The position numbers and the translations under genes were made by a program. Positions 58,652 through 64,000 of a stretch of 64,000 nucleotides of DNA are shown piece by piece. The DNA is taken from positions 434,001 to 498,000 of the forward strand of contig NZ_JAENHO010000008.1 in NCBI RefSeq assembly GCF_016785085.1. Reading direction: 5' to 3'. Source of the DNA: Paractinoplanes lichenicola. Lineage in GTDB: Bacteria; Actinomycetota; Actinomycetes; Mycobacteriales; Micromonosporaceae. The notes under the pieces were generated by a model. It was not told the origin of the DNA. It saw only the letters and a program-made list of their open reading frames with translations, and made no database searches. Each line of letters opens with the position of its first letter. Position 1 is the first letter of the stretch.

Positions 58652-59032
58652 ATGACGAACGAATTCCTCGCCTTCGCCCCGATTTCTCCGCTCGTTCCGG
58701 CCTCCCCGGCGACCGGCCTGCTGGACGAGATGATGGCGCGTGTGGGCGTCGACGGAATCGTCGCCGCGCTCGCCGACCCGGGCCTGCTGGCCCTGATCGA
58801 CCAGCACTCCGCCGCCGTGCGCGACGCGCTCGAGTCGGCCGGCCGGGACGCCGACGCCGAGGGTCTCGCGAGCTACGCCCGCGCGATCGTGGCCGGCGCC
58901 CGCCGGACGGGCCTCTCGCTGCCGTCGCCGGGCGACGCGCCCGAGGCGCCGGCCGAGTGGAAGGCCGCCGACTGGCACCTGCTGCGCCTGGTCGCGGTGT
59001 GCGCGATCGCCGAGGAGAACGCGATTCTCTGA
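58652..59032 (+). CDS. Small hypothetical protein, 126 aa (possibly DUF6401-like)
   Basis: ATG 58652. MTNEFLAFAPISPLVPASPA, then TGLLDEMMARVGVDGIVAAL, DPGLLALIDQHSAAVRDALE and the C-terminal AEWKAADWHLLRLVAVCAIA. It is helical and soluble. The tail WKAADWHLLRLVAVCALA-type signature resembles DUF6401-like actinobacterial proteins sometimes annotated near natural-product genes, but I cannot confirm this by eye. It is monocistronic, with a strong terminator after it. Confidence 0.75.
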   Translation: MTNEFLAFAPISPLVPASPATGLLDEMMARVGVDGIVAALADPGLLALIDQHSAAVRDALESAGRDADAEGLASYARAIVAGARRTGLSLPSPGDAPEAPAEWKAADWHLLRLVAVCAIAEENAIL

Positions 59033-59044
59033 CCACGCCTCGAG

Positions 59045-59073
59045 GAAACGGCCCGCTTCGGCGGGCCGTTTTC
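59045..59073 (+). terminator. Intrinsic terminator
   Basis: GAAACGGCCCGC (59045-59056), a TTCG tetraloop, GCGGGCCGTTTTC (59061-59073). A classical terminator with a T-tract, 13 nt after the 126-aa gene. Confidence 0.93.
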
Positions 59074-59181
59074 GTGTGGGGGGTGTCCTCCGTCCGGGCT
59101 CGGTCGTTCGTCACGGGGAACGCCCCGAAACGCCGATAGGGCAGATTTGCCGCAAAACGGTCGATACGGGATGGTGGGGGG

Positions 59182-60117
59182 ATGAAGCTCGCTATCGTGC
59201 TCGCCGCCGCTGCCGGCCTGGCCCTCCCGGCGGCGCCCGCCCTGGCCGCCGCACCCACCCCCGACTCCTCGTCCGCCGTGTCGGCCGATGACATGACGAC
59301 TGACGACGCGTGGGACGACGACGACACGTGGGATGACGACGCTCCGGGTGACGACGCTCCGGGTGACGACGCTCAGGCTGACGACGCGCCGGCTGACGAC
59401 GCTCAGGCTGACGATGAGGCGCCCGTCCTGGCCGCCACCACTCCCGTTCAGGCCGCCGCCCCCACCGGCGCGCAGGTCGTCGCCCGCTGGACGTTCGACG
59501 CCGGCGCCGTCAACGGCAACGTCGCCGACACCTCCGGCCGCGGCCCCGCGCTCACCACCCGTACGGCCAACGGCGGCGCCATCCGCTATGACAACGCCAC
59601 CCCGAGCGGTCGCTACGTGACGTTCCCGGCGGCCTGCTCGGCCACCGCCACCGCCTGCCCGCGGGCCCTGTTCGAGACGGCCAGCGTGGCCAGCCTCAAC
59701 CCCGGCACCCGGACGTTCCGCTGGTCGGCACGCATGCAGCTGACCAAGGCGCAGATCGTCGGGTCGGCCAACATCATGCAGAAGGGCGTGGCCAAGGCGT
59801 CCAGCCAGTGGAAGATGCAGGTCGGCAAGACCAACGGCAAGGCGCAGTGCGTCATGGTCGGCGCCGGCTCGGCGGCGGTCCACATCGCCCGCTCGTCGGC
59901 CACGGTCGCCGACGGCCAGTGGCACAAGGTCGTCTGCCAGCGCAGCGGCGCGACCCTGTCGGTGTGGGTCGACGACAAGCAGGTCGGCTCGACCGCCATC
60001 CCGTCCACCCTGTCGGTCAGCAACACGCTGCCGCTGCGCATCGGCGGCCCCAACTTCAACACCAAGAGCGACATGTACCACGGCCGCCTCGACGACGTGT
60101 ACGCCGAGCTGGGGTAG
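59182..60117 (+). CDS. Secreted LamG-domain protein with an acidic DDA repeat linker
   Basis: 311 aa. Signal peptide (MKLAIVLAAAAGLALPAAPA). Residues 35-75 form an acidic low-complexity linker of repeated GDDAP/ADDAQ pentads. The rest is a LamG jelly roll: VVARWTFDAGAVNGNVADTS, GRYVTFPAACS, TFRWSARMQLTKAQIVGSAN, CQRSGATLSVWVDDKQVGST, LRIGGPNFNTKSDMYHGRLD, DVYAELG. It presumably binds glycans or calcium outside the cell. It is related in fold to the fragment at 1-260 but lacks that fragment's ALSAAEI closing motif. Stand-alone gene. Confidence 0.88.
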   Translation: MKLAIVLAAAAGLALPAAPALAAAPTPDSSSAVSADDMTTDDAWDDDDTWDDDAPGDDAPGDDAQADDAPADDAQADDEAPVLAATTPVQAAAPTGAQVVARWTFDAGAVNGNVADTSGRGPALTTRTANGGAIRYDNATPSGRYVTFPAACSATATACPRALFETASVASLNPGTRTFRWSARMQLTKAQIVGSANIMQKGVAKASSQWKMQVGKTNGKAQCVMVGAGSAAVHIARSSATVADGQWHKVVCQRSGATLSVWVDDKQVGSTAIPSTLSVSNTLPLRIGGPNFNTKSDMYHGRLDDVYAELG

Positions 60118-60190
60118 TTACCCGGAGGTGCCCTGGGCTCGGAAAAGTGCATTCTTCCGGGCCCGGGGCGCCGCCCGTACGGTCGTCGGC

Positions 60191-60577
60191 ATGACTGTCA
60201 CGTTGATCGACGCGCCCGGCCTGCCCGAGATCCCCATCTACCGTCAGGTATCGGTGGCCACGGGTTCCCGGATCATCCACATCGCCGGTCAGGTCGCCTG
60301 GGACGGCGGCGACTTCGCCACCCAGGTCGAACAGGCCTACCTCAATGCCGGCACCGCCCTCGCCGCCGCCGGCGCCACGTTCGACGACGTGGTGAAGCTG
60401 ACCGCCCACGTCGTCGACTGGACGCCCGGCCTGATGCCGGAGCTGCTCGACGGCATCGCCCGCGCGTCGGCGAAGCTGGGCGTCACGATCGCCGCCCCCG
60501 CGTCGCTGTTCGGCATCGTGACCCTCGACGTGCCCGAGCACCTGGTCGAGGTCGAGGCGGTGGCCGTGCTCGACTAG
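60191..60577 (+). CDS. RidA family (YjgF/YER057c/UK114) protein
   Basis: 128 aa from ATG 60191. RidA fold: QVSVATGSRIIHIAGQVAWD, FATQVEQAYLNAGTALAAAG, FDDVVKLTAHVVDWTPG, SLFGIVTLDVPEHLVEVEAV. The canonical catalytic Arg (R-x-x-x/V-G/P..) is replaced: the usual xPxRx motif before the last strand reads PASLFGIVTL, so it is probably not a standard imine deaminase but a subgroup of unknown activity. It is convergent with the HxlR gene, the ends overlapping by 4 nt. Confidence 0.88.
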   Translation: MTVTLIDAPGLPEIPIYRQVSVATGSRIIHIAGQVAWDGGDFATQVEQAYLNAGTALAAAGATFDDVVKLTAHVVDWTPGLMPELLDGIARASAKLGVTIAAPASLFGIVTLDVPEHLVEVEAVAVLD

Positions 60578-60951
60578 AACCTGTTGCGGGCCGCATCGAT
60601 GTGACCCAGATAGGCCTGGGTCCAGTCGCACATCCCGTCGACCACCTTGCGCAGCGCCTGGCCGGCCTCGGTGAGCGAATAGTCGACACTCGGCGGCACG
60701 GTCGGGTGCACGGTCCGCTCGACGAGCCCGTTGCGTTCGAGGGTGCGCAGATTTTGGGTCAGCACCTTGTGGCTGATGCCGCCCACCTCGCGGCGCAGTT
60801 CGTTGAAGCGCATGGTGCGCAACCCGAGAAACTCGATGATCAGCAGCGACCACTTGTTGGCCACGTCGGAGAAGATCTCCCGGGCCAGCGAGTCGGCCCG
60901 GGCCAGGTCGGCCTCGGGCGGCAGCGCGCCGATCTCCTCCCGGGTCCCCAC
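60574..60951 (-). CDS. HxlR-family transcriptional regulator
   Basis: 125 aa from GTG 60951. Winged helix of the HxlR type: SDVANKWSLLIIEFLGLRTM, RFNELRREVGGISHKVLTQN, LRTLERNGLVERTVHPTVPP, VDYSLTEAGQALRKVVDGMC. The usual redox Cys near the N-terminus is absent. It starts 19 nt after the hydrolase gene on the same strand, so it may be cotranscribed with it. Confidence 0.9.
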   Translation of the reverse strand: MGTREEIGALPPEADLARADSLAREIFSDVANKWSLLIIEFLGLRTMRFNELRREVGGISHKVLTQNLRTLERNGLVERTVHPTVPPSVDYSLTEAGQALRKVVDGMCDWTQAYLGHIDAARNRF

Positions 60952-60970
60952 GACTCCCAGCCTAGCGGGG

Positions 60971-61774
60971 TCAGCCGGCGTAGAACGTGGTGAGGATCGG
61001 GCCGAGCGCGGCCGGGTCGGCCACGTGGCCCTCGACCTTCAGCGTCTGCCGCCGGGCGTCGGGCAGGGCGGCGGCGGCCGCGTCGGCCGCCGCGCCGAAG
61101 AAGTCGACGGGCAGCCCGGCCATGTGCGGGTCGACCGTGACGCCGGTCGTCAGGAGCACCGGCTGCCGCACCCCGGCCAGCCGGTCGGCGGGCGGTGGGC
61201 CGTCGCCGAGGCAGGCCGCGTCGTAGCGCAGCGTCGGGGCCAGCGCGCGCAGGGCGGGCCAGACCGGGGCGGCCTCCGCGCCCGCGACGTCCTGCTCTGA
61301 GGACCCGGCGAGCCGCATGAACAGCCGGAGCGCCTGGTCGCGGTCGCCCGCGTCGAGCGCCTTGCCGAGGTCGAGCCGGTACGCCCGCCAGGCGGCGACC
61401 ATCGCGTCGTCCACCTGGTAGGGCACCTCGTGGACGGCGACCCGGTCGACGGGAAGCCCCGCGGCGGCCGCCGCCAACGCGAGGGCGCCGCCGGTCGACG
61501 CCCCGAACAGGTGTGCCCGCCCGCCGACGGCATCGATCACCGCCGCGAGATCCTCGACCTCCCGCTCGACGGCGTAGGGCTGCGTGTCGCCGCTGTCTCC
61601 GCGGCCGCGGCGCCGGTAGTTCACGACGGCGAAGCTCTTGGCCAGGTGCTCGCCCAGCGGCCGGTTCTCCGTGCCGTCGTCCAGGCCGCCCCCGACGAGC
61701 ACCAGCACCGGCCCCGCGCCGCCGATCCGGTCGTAGCCGATCGACGTGCCGTCGGCCGAGGTCACATGTGGCAT
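60971..61774 (-). CDS. Alpha/beta hydrolase
   Basis: 267 aa from ATG 61774. MPHVTSADGTSIGYDRIGGA, oxyanion region VLVLVGGGLDDG, nucleophile elbow LFGASTGGALALAAA (Ser in GASTG), and VEGHVADPAALGP carrying the likely catalytic His. It hydrolyses an ester, lactone or epoxide of unknown identity. It is divergent from an HxlR regulator; the 15-nt palindrome between them (61799-61813) is likely its operator. Confidence 0.88.
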   Translation of the reverse strand: MPHVTSADGTSIGYDRIGGAGPVLVLVGGGLDDGTENRPLGEHLAKSFAVVNYRRRGRGDSGDTQPYAVEREVEDLAAVIDAVGGRAHLFGASTGGALALAAAAAGLPVDRVAVHEVPYQVDDAMVAAWRAYRLDLGKALDAGDRDQALRLFMRLAGSSEQDVAGAEAAPVWPALRALAPTLRYDAACLGDGPPPADRLAGVRQPVLLTTGVTVDPHMAGLPVDFFGAAADAAAAALPDARRQTLKVEGHVADPAALGPILTTFYAG

Positions 61775-61798
61775 CCCGCGCTCCTTCGATAGCTGTTG

Positions 61799-61813
61799 CT
61801 CCTAAAGTAGGAG
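61799..61813. promoter_or_regulatory. Palindromic operator in the hydrolase/HxlR divergent promoter
   Basis: CTCCTAAAGTAGGAG is a perfect 6-3-6 palindrome 25 nt from the hydrolase start and 34 nt from the HxlR start. Its AAGTAGG core fits the pattern known for HxlR-type sites (TAC/GTA flanking a short centre). Confidence 0.75.
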
Positions 61814-61846
61814 TAGTCGGTGTCGAAAGCAAGGTACGATCGGCGC

Positions 61847-62581
61847 ATGCGGAGCTACCGGGATCTGTGCGGCATCGCCCGAGCGCTCGACGTGGTCGGC
61901 GAACGCTGGGCGCTGCTGGTGGTGCGCGAGCTGCTGTTCGGCCCCAAGCGGTTCGCCGATCTGCACCGGGGACTGCCCGGCCTGAGCCAGAACGTGCTGA
62001 CCCAGCGGCTGCGCGAGCTCGAGGACTCCGGCGTGCTGGTGCGGCGGCGCGCGCTGCCCCCGGCGGCCGGGCTGATCTACGAGCTCACCGACCGGGGTCG
62101 CACGCTCGAGCCGGTGCTGCTGGCGCTGGGGCGTTTCGGCAGCCCGCTGTCGCCGCAGCCGGACTCGGCCGAGGAGCTGAGCCCGGACGCGCTGATCGTG
62201 GCCCTGCGCACCACCTTCGACGCCGCCGCGATGGGCGCCGTGCGCGGCACCGTCCGGCTCCGGCTGCCGGGCGACGCTTTCCTGCTCACGGCCGGCCCCG
62301 AGGGGCTGACGGCGGTCCGGGGTGACGCCCCCGCCGACGCCGCGCTGACCTGCACCGTACGCACGGTGCAAGATCTCGTCTTCGACCGGCGCGACCTCGA
62401 CGAGGCCATCCGAAGCGAGGCCGCGACCGCCGAGGGCGACTTGCGGTTGCTGCGCCTGTTGCTGGTCGCGTTCGACGATCACCGCGCCGTAACGGATGCC
62501 GCGCCGCCAGGGTCGCCGCCCGGCTCCTCATCGCCGGCGCCATCCCAGGAGTCATCCCCGGCGCGATCATCCTTGGGGTGA
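61847..62581 (+). CDS. HxlR-family regulator with a C-terminal SCP2-like domain
   Basis: 244 aa from ATG 61847 (a GTG at 61820 is in frame). Residues 1-100 are an HxlR winged helix (YRDLCGIARALDVVGERWAL, LVVRELLFGPKRFADLHRGL, PGLSQNVLTQRLRELEDSGV). The C-terminal part (FDAAAMGAVRGTVRLRLPGD, AFLLTAGPEGLTAVRGDAPA, CTVRTVQDLVFDRRDLDEAI) resembles the SCP2 sterol-binding fold that such regulators often carry, perhaps to sense a lipid. The last 30 residues (PGSPPGSSSPAPSQESSPAR) are low complexity and run into a repeat region, so the true end may have shifted. Confidence 0.87.
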   Translation: MRSYRDLCGIARALDVVGERWALLVVRELLFGPKRFADLHRGLPGLSQNVLTQRLRELEDSGVLVRRRALPPAAGLIYELTDRGRTLEPVLLALGRFGSPLSPQPDSAEELSPDALIVALRTTFDAAAMGAVRGTVRLRLPGDAFLLTAGPEGLTAVRGDAPADAALTCTVRTVQDLVFDRRDLDEAIRSEAATAEGDLRLLRLLLVAFDDHRAVTDAAPPGSPPGSSSPAPSQESSPARSSLG

Positions 62582-62837
62582 GTCGCGGCTTTGCCGATTG
62601 TTGGCCGCGGCCATGACCGCGAACCCATAACGGGCGCCGCGCCGCAGCACGGCCCAGGGCGTTGCCCGCGATCACCTGCGGCTCGCCATTTGATGGTGGC
62701 TATGAAGATCCGAGCAGCGGTTCGCCGCAGCACGGCCCAGGACGTCGCCCGCGATCACTTGCGGCTCGCTATTTGGTGGCCGTCTTCGACGACCACCGCA
62801 AACTCCGGAACGGATAGCTACTTGTTCGGCAAACTAT
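62582..62837. other. Degenerate repeat region downstream of the HxlR gene
   Basis: No gene. It contains a direct repeat of about 58 nt (62641-62699 and 62724-62782, offset 83) with the shared stretch GCCGCAGCACGGCCCAGG. The end of the second copy (TTCGACGACCACCGC) resembles the 3' end of the HxlR gene (TTCGACGATCACCGC at 62471-62485), as if partial copies of that end had been duplicated and decayed. Confidence 0.7.
62641..62782. repeat. Two-copy direct repeat, about 58 nt each
   Basis: Copies at 62641-62699 and 62724-62782 differ at a handful of positions (AGGGCGTTG / AGGACGTCG, CACCTGCGG / CACTTGCGG) and one single-base indel near the end. Confidence 0.85.
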
Positions 62838-62870
62838 GTGGGGCGGGCCGGCACCGCCGGTCCGCCCCAC
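62838..62870. terminator. Strong hairpin terminator of the small repeat-peptide gene
   Basis: GTGGGGCGGGCCGGC (62838-62852), loop ACC, GCCGGTCCGCCCCAC (62856-62870): 15 bp with one G-T pair. It lies 24 nt after the stop of the minus-strand ORF 62894-63184. Confidence 0.85.
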
Positions 62871-62893
62871 ACAAATCAACAACCCCGTTCGGT

Positions 62894-63184
62894 CTAGCTG
62901 CGGCGGAATGCGTAGGACCGACCGCCCCCGGCACCGGCCGCGCGGCCCGCGTGGGCTCGCTCGGAGCGCTGGCGGGCGGCCTGCCGACTGTCCGAGGCGC
63001 CGTGGTGCTTCGCACCGGCGGTCGGATTCGCCCCAGGCTCGTCGCCGTCGCTCGTCAGGTGGGGCAGCGACGGCAGAGCGCCGTTCGTCTGCTGGGGCAC
63101 CGACGGCAGAGCGCCGCTCGTCAGCTGGGGGAGCGACGGCACGGAATCGGGCGTGAGTTGAACTTTGAAACGCTGACCAGGCAT
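62894..63184 (-). CDS. Small repeat-containing protein, 96 aa, possible peptide precursor
   Basis: Not recognised. ATG 63184 has GGAGG 5 nt upstream, and a strong terminator follows the stop, so it is a genuine gene. The N-terminal third is MPGQRFKVQLTPDS followed by three 11-residue repeats, SVPSLPQLTSG, ALPSVPQQTNG, ALPSLPHLTSD. The C-terminal half is hydrophilic (Gln/Arg/Ala-rich) and ends GGGRSYAFRRS. No signal peptide. The repeats followed by a variable tail recall ribosomal-peptide precursors, and the next gene encodes a cobalamin-binding protein, but no maturase is visible in the window. The precursor role is a hypothesis. Confidence 0.7.
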   Translation of the reverse strand: MPGQRFKVQLTPDSVPSLPQLTSGALPSVPQQTNGALPSLPHLTSDGDEPGANPTAGAKHHGASDSRQAARQRSERAHAGRAAGAGGGRSYAFRRS

Positions 63185-63374
63185 ACAGACCTCCTGCGGT
63201 GGAGCCAGGGGATGATCAGAGAAGCGCGCGTGTGCTCCGGGCGTCGGCGCGATGGTGGCTCCACGGCGGACGAATCACGCCGGAGCACCCGGAACCGAGC
63301 ACAGGGGACGGCCCGACCGGGCCGGAGCATCAGGAGATCATGCGGACGAGGCTAATCCGGCCCGCGATGCCGCG
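63185..63374. other. Upstream region of the small repeat-peptide gene, 190 nt
   Basis: Contains the complementary 9-mers GTGCTCCGG (63232-63240) and CCGGAGCAC (63280-63288), able to close a 39-nt loop in the presumed leader or promoter of the minus-strand gene, and a small palindromic stretch CGGCCCGACCGGGCCG (63310-63325). No ORF of its own. Confidence 0.5.
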
Positions 63375-64000
63375 CTACTGATTTAAAAGCCGCATTCCGG
63401 CCGTCAGCATCGCCGCGGCCGTCGGGTAGTCGCGCAGCTGCGCCTGGACCGTCTCGAGGCCCACCCGCAGCGCCACCGCCGGCACGCCCCGGGCCTGTAG
63501 CACCTCGTTCGTCCAGGCCACGAAGTCGGTGAAGATCGCGGTCTCGCTCACGTAGAGCGCGGCCGCCAGGAAGTCGACGATGTGCGCCATGTCTTCGGCC
63601 GTGGAGTCGAGCTGGCGCTGACTGTATTCGCGCATGGCGGGATACGCCTCGGTGAGCTGCCGCATGGCCGTGTTGATCAGCTCGGGGCGGTGGCGCACCA
63701 CGTACGTGTATTCCTCGTCGCCCAGGAAGGCCGAGAGCTGCGGGTCCTGGTTGTGCGGGGGCCAGTTGTGGGCCAGCCGCCGCACGGCCTCCTCGGCGCC
63801 GGCGGCCCAGGCGTCCGCGCCCAGGTGCTGCGCGTATCGCCCGCCGGGGCCGAAGCCGCGGCCGCCCGCGATGACCGGGATGCCGGCCGTCCTGCAGGCC
63901 GTGATGGCGGCGTGCGCCCGCGGCAGCCGGGTCGCGATCATGCAGCTCAGCGCGACCACGTCCGGTCCGGTCTGGTGCAGGTGGCTGATCAGATGCGGCC
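63375..64000 (-). CDS. Cobalamin (B12)-binding domain protein, N-terminus outside window
   Basis: About 208 residues visible; the frame is open to the edge (PHLISHLHQTGPDVVALSC). The first 110 residues are the C-terminal part of a B12-binding Rossmann fold: DVVALSCMIATRLPRAHAAI, ITACRTAGIPVIAGGRGFGP, YAQHLGADAWAAGAEEAVRR. The DxHxxG loop that holds the lower ligand would lie upstream. A helical C-terminal domain follows (SQRQLDSTAEDMAHIVDFLA, FTDFVAWTNEVLQARGVPAV), seen in corrinoid regulators or sensors. It could be a B12- or light-dependent regulator; family-level call only. Confidence 0.85.
   Translation of the reverse strand, partial: PHLISHLHQTGPDVVALSCMIATRLPRAHAAITACRTAGIPVIAGGRGFGPGGRYAQHLGADAWAAGAEEAVRRLAHNWPPHNQDPQLSAFLGDEEYTYVVRHRPELINTAMRQLTEAYPAMREYSQRQLDSTAEDMAHIVDFLAAALYVSETAIFTDFVAWTNEVLQARGVPAVALRVGLETVQAQLRDYPTAAAMLTAGMRLLNQ

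Noticed and set aside
62591-63355. 254-aa plus-strand frame
   Set aside because: It crosses the direct repeats, a terminator and the antisense of the small repeat-peptide gene, with no ribosome-binding site or domain.

Overview
The window is very GC-rich, with strong third-position G/C bias, frequent GTG starts, many 4-nt stop/start overlaps and typical actinomycete families: a GH6 cellulase with a CBM2, the GlgE glucan pathway, SigE-family and SigB/F-like sigma factors, polyphosphate glucokinase, deazaflavin (F420)-type enzymes and an FxsA/FxsB peptide locus. It looks like chromosomal DNA of a filamentous actinomycete, most plausibly Micromonosporaceae (Actinoplanes or Micromonospora-like). 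That placement is an inference from gene content only.

Layout. 1-6.2 kb: tail of a LamG protein, a hypothetical gene, a secreted GH6 cellulase behind a CebR-type operator, a PP2C phosphatase, a TetR/membrane-protein pair with a shared operator, and a secreted membrane-anchored protein. 6.6-11.4 kb: a four-gene redox operon (bis-heme ferric-reductase-like membrane protein, NuoF-like flavo-iron-sulfur protein fused to a ferredoxin, TlpA-like lipoprotein, CcdA). 11.4-15.7 kb: PspC, an ArsR-like regulator with an MFS exporter, and a two-gene ABC-2 exporter. 16-30 kb: DNA polymerase IV with a long linker, a PstP-like phosphatase, Tex, a Ser/Thr kinase with a lectin-like sensor domain, and small metabolic or acetyltransferase genes around a SigE-family sigma factor.

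30.3-36.1 kb, minus strand: a ribosomal-peptide (RiPP) locus. It has a 53-residue FxsA-type precursor too short for routine ORF calling, the radical SAM/SPASM maturase FxsB, a HEXXH protein, an MFS transporter translationally coupled to it, and a TPR protein. 36.2-43.5 kb, minus strand: glgE-treS-mak-glgB, which converts trehalose through maltose and maltose-1-phosphate to branched alpha-glucan.

43.8-51.5 kb: hypothetical and stress-response genes, two sigma factors and ppgK. Within it are two copies of an unrecognised structured RNA of about 165 nt, each ending in an intrinsic terminator. The flanks are conserved and the central hairpins are dissimilar in sequence but alike in shape. 51.5-64 kb: a CHASE-type histidine kinase, a Phd/VapC toxin-antitoxin pair with a perfect palindromic operator, HrpA, a second LamG protein, RidA, two HxlR regulators (one divergent from an alpha/beta hydrolase), a degenerate repeat area, and a small repeat-containing ORF with a strong ribosome-binding site and terminator beside a truncated cobalamin-binding protein.

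The items I would look at first are the two-copy structured RNA, the FxsA precursor with its non-canonical C-terminus, the bis-heme/NuoF-ferredoxin/TlpA/CcdA operon, and the 96-residue repeat peptide at 62.9-63.2 kb.
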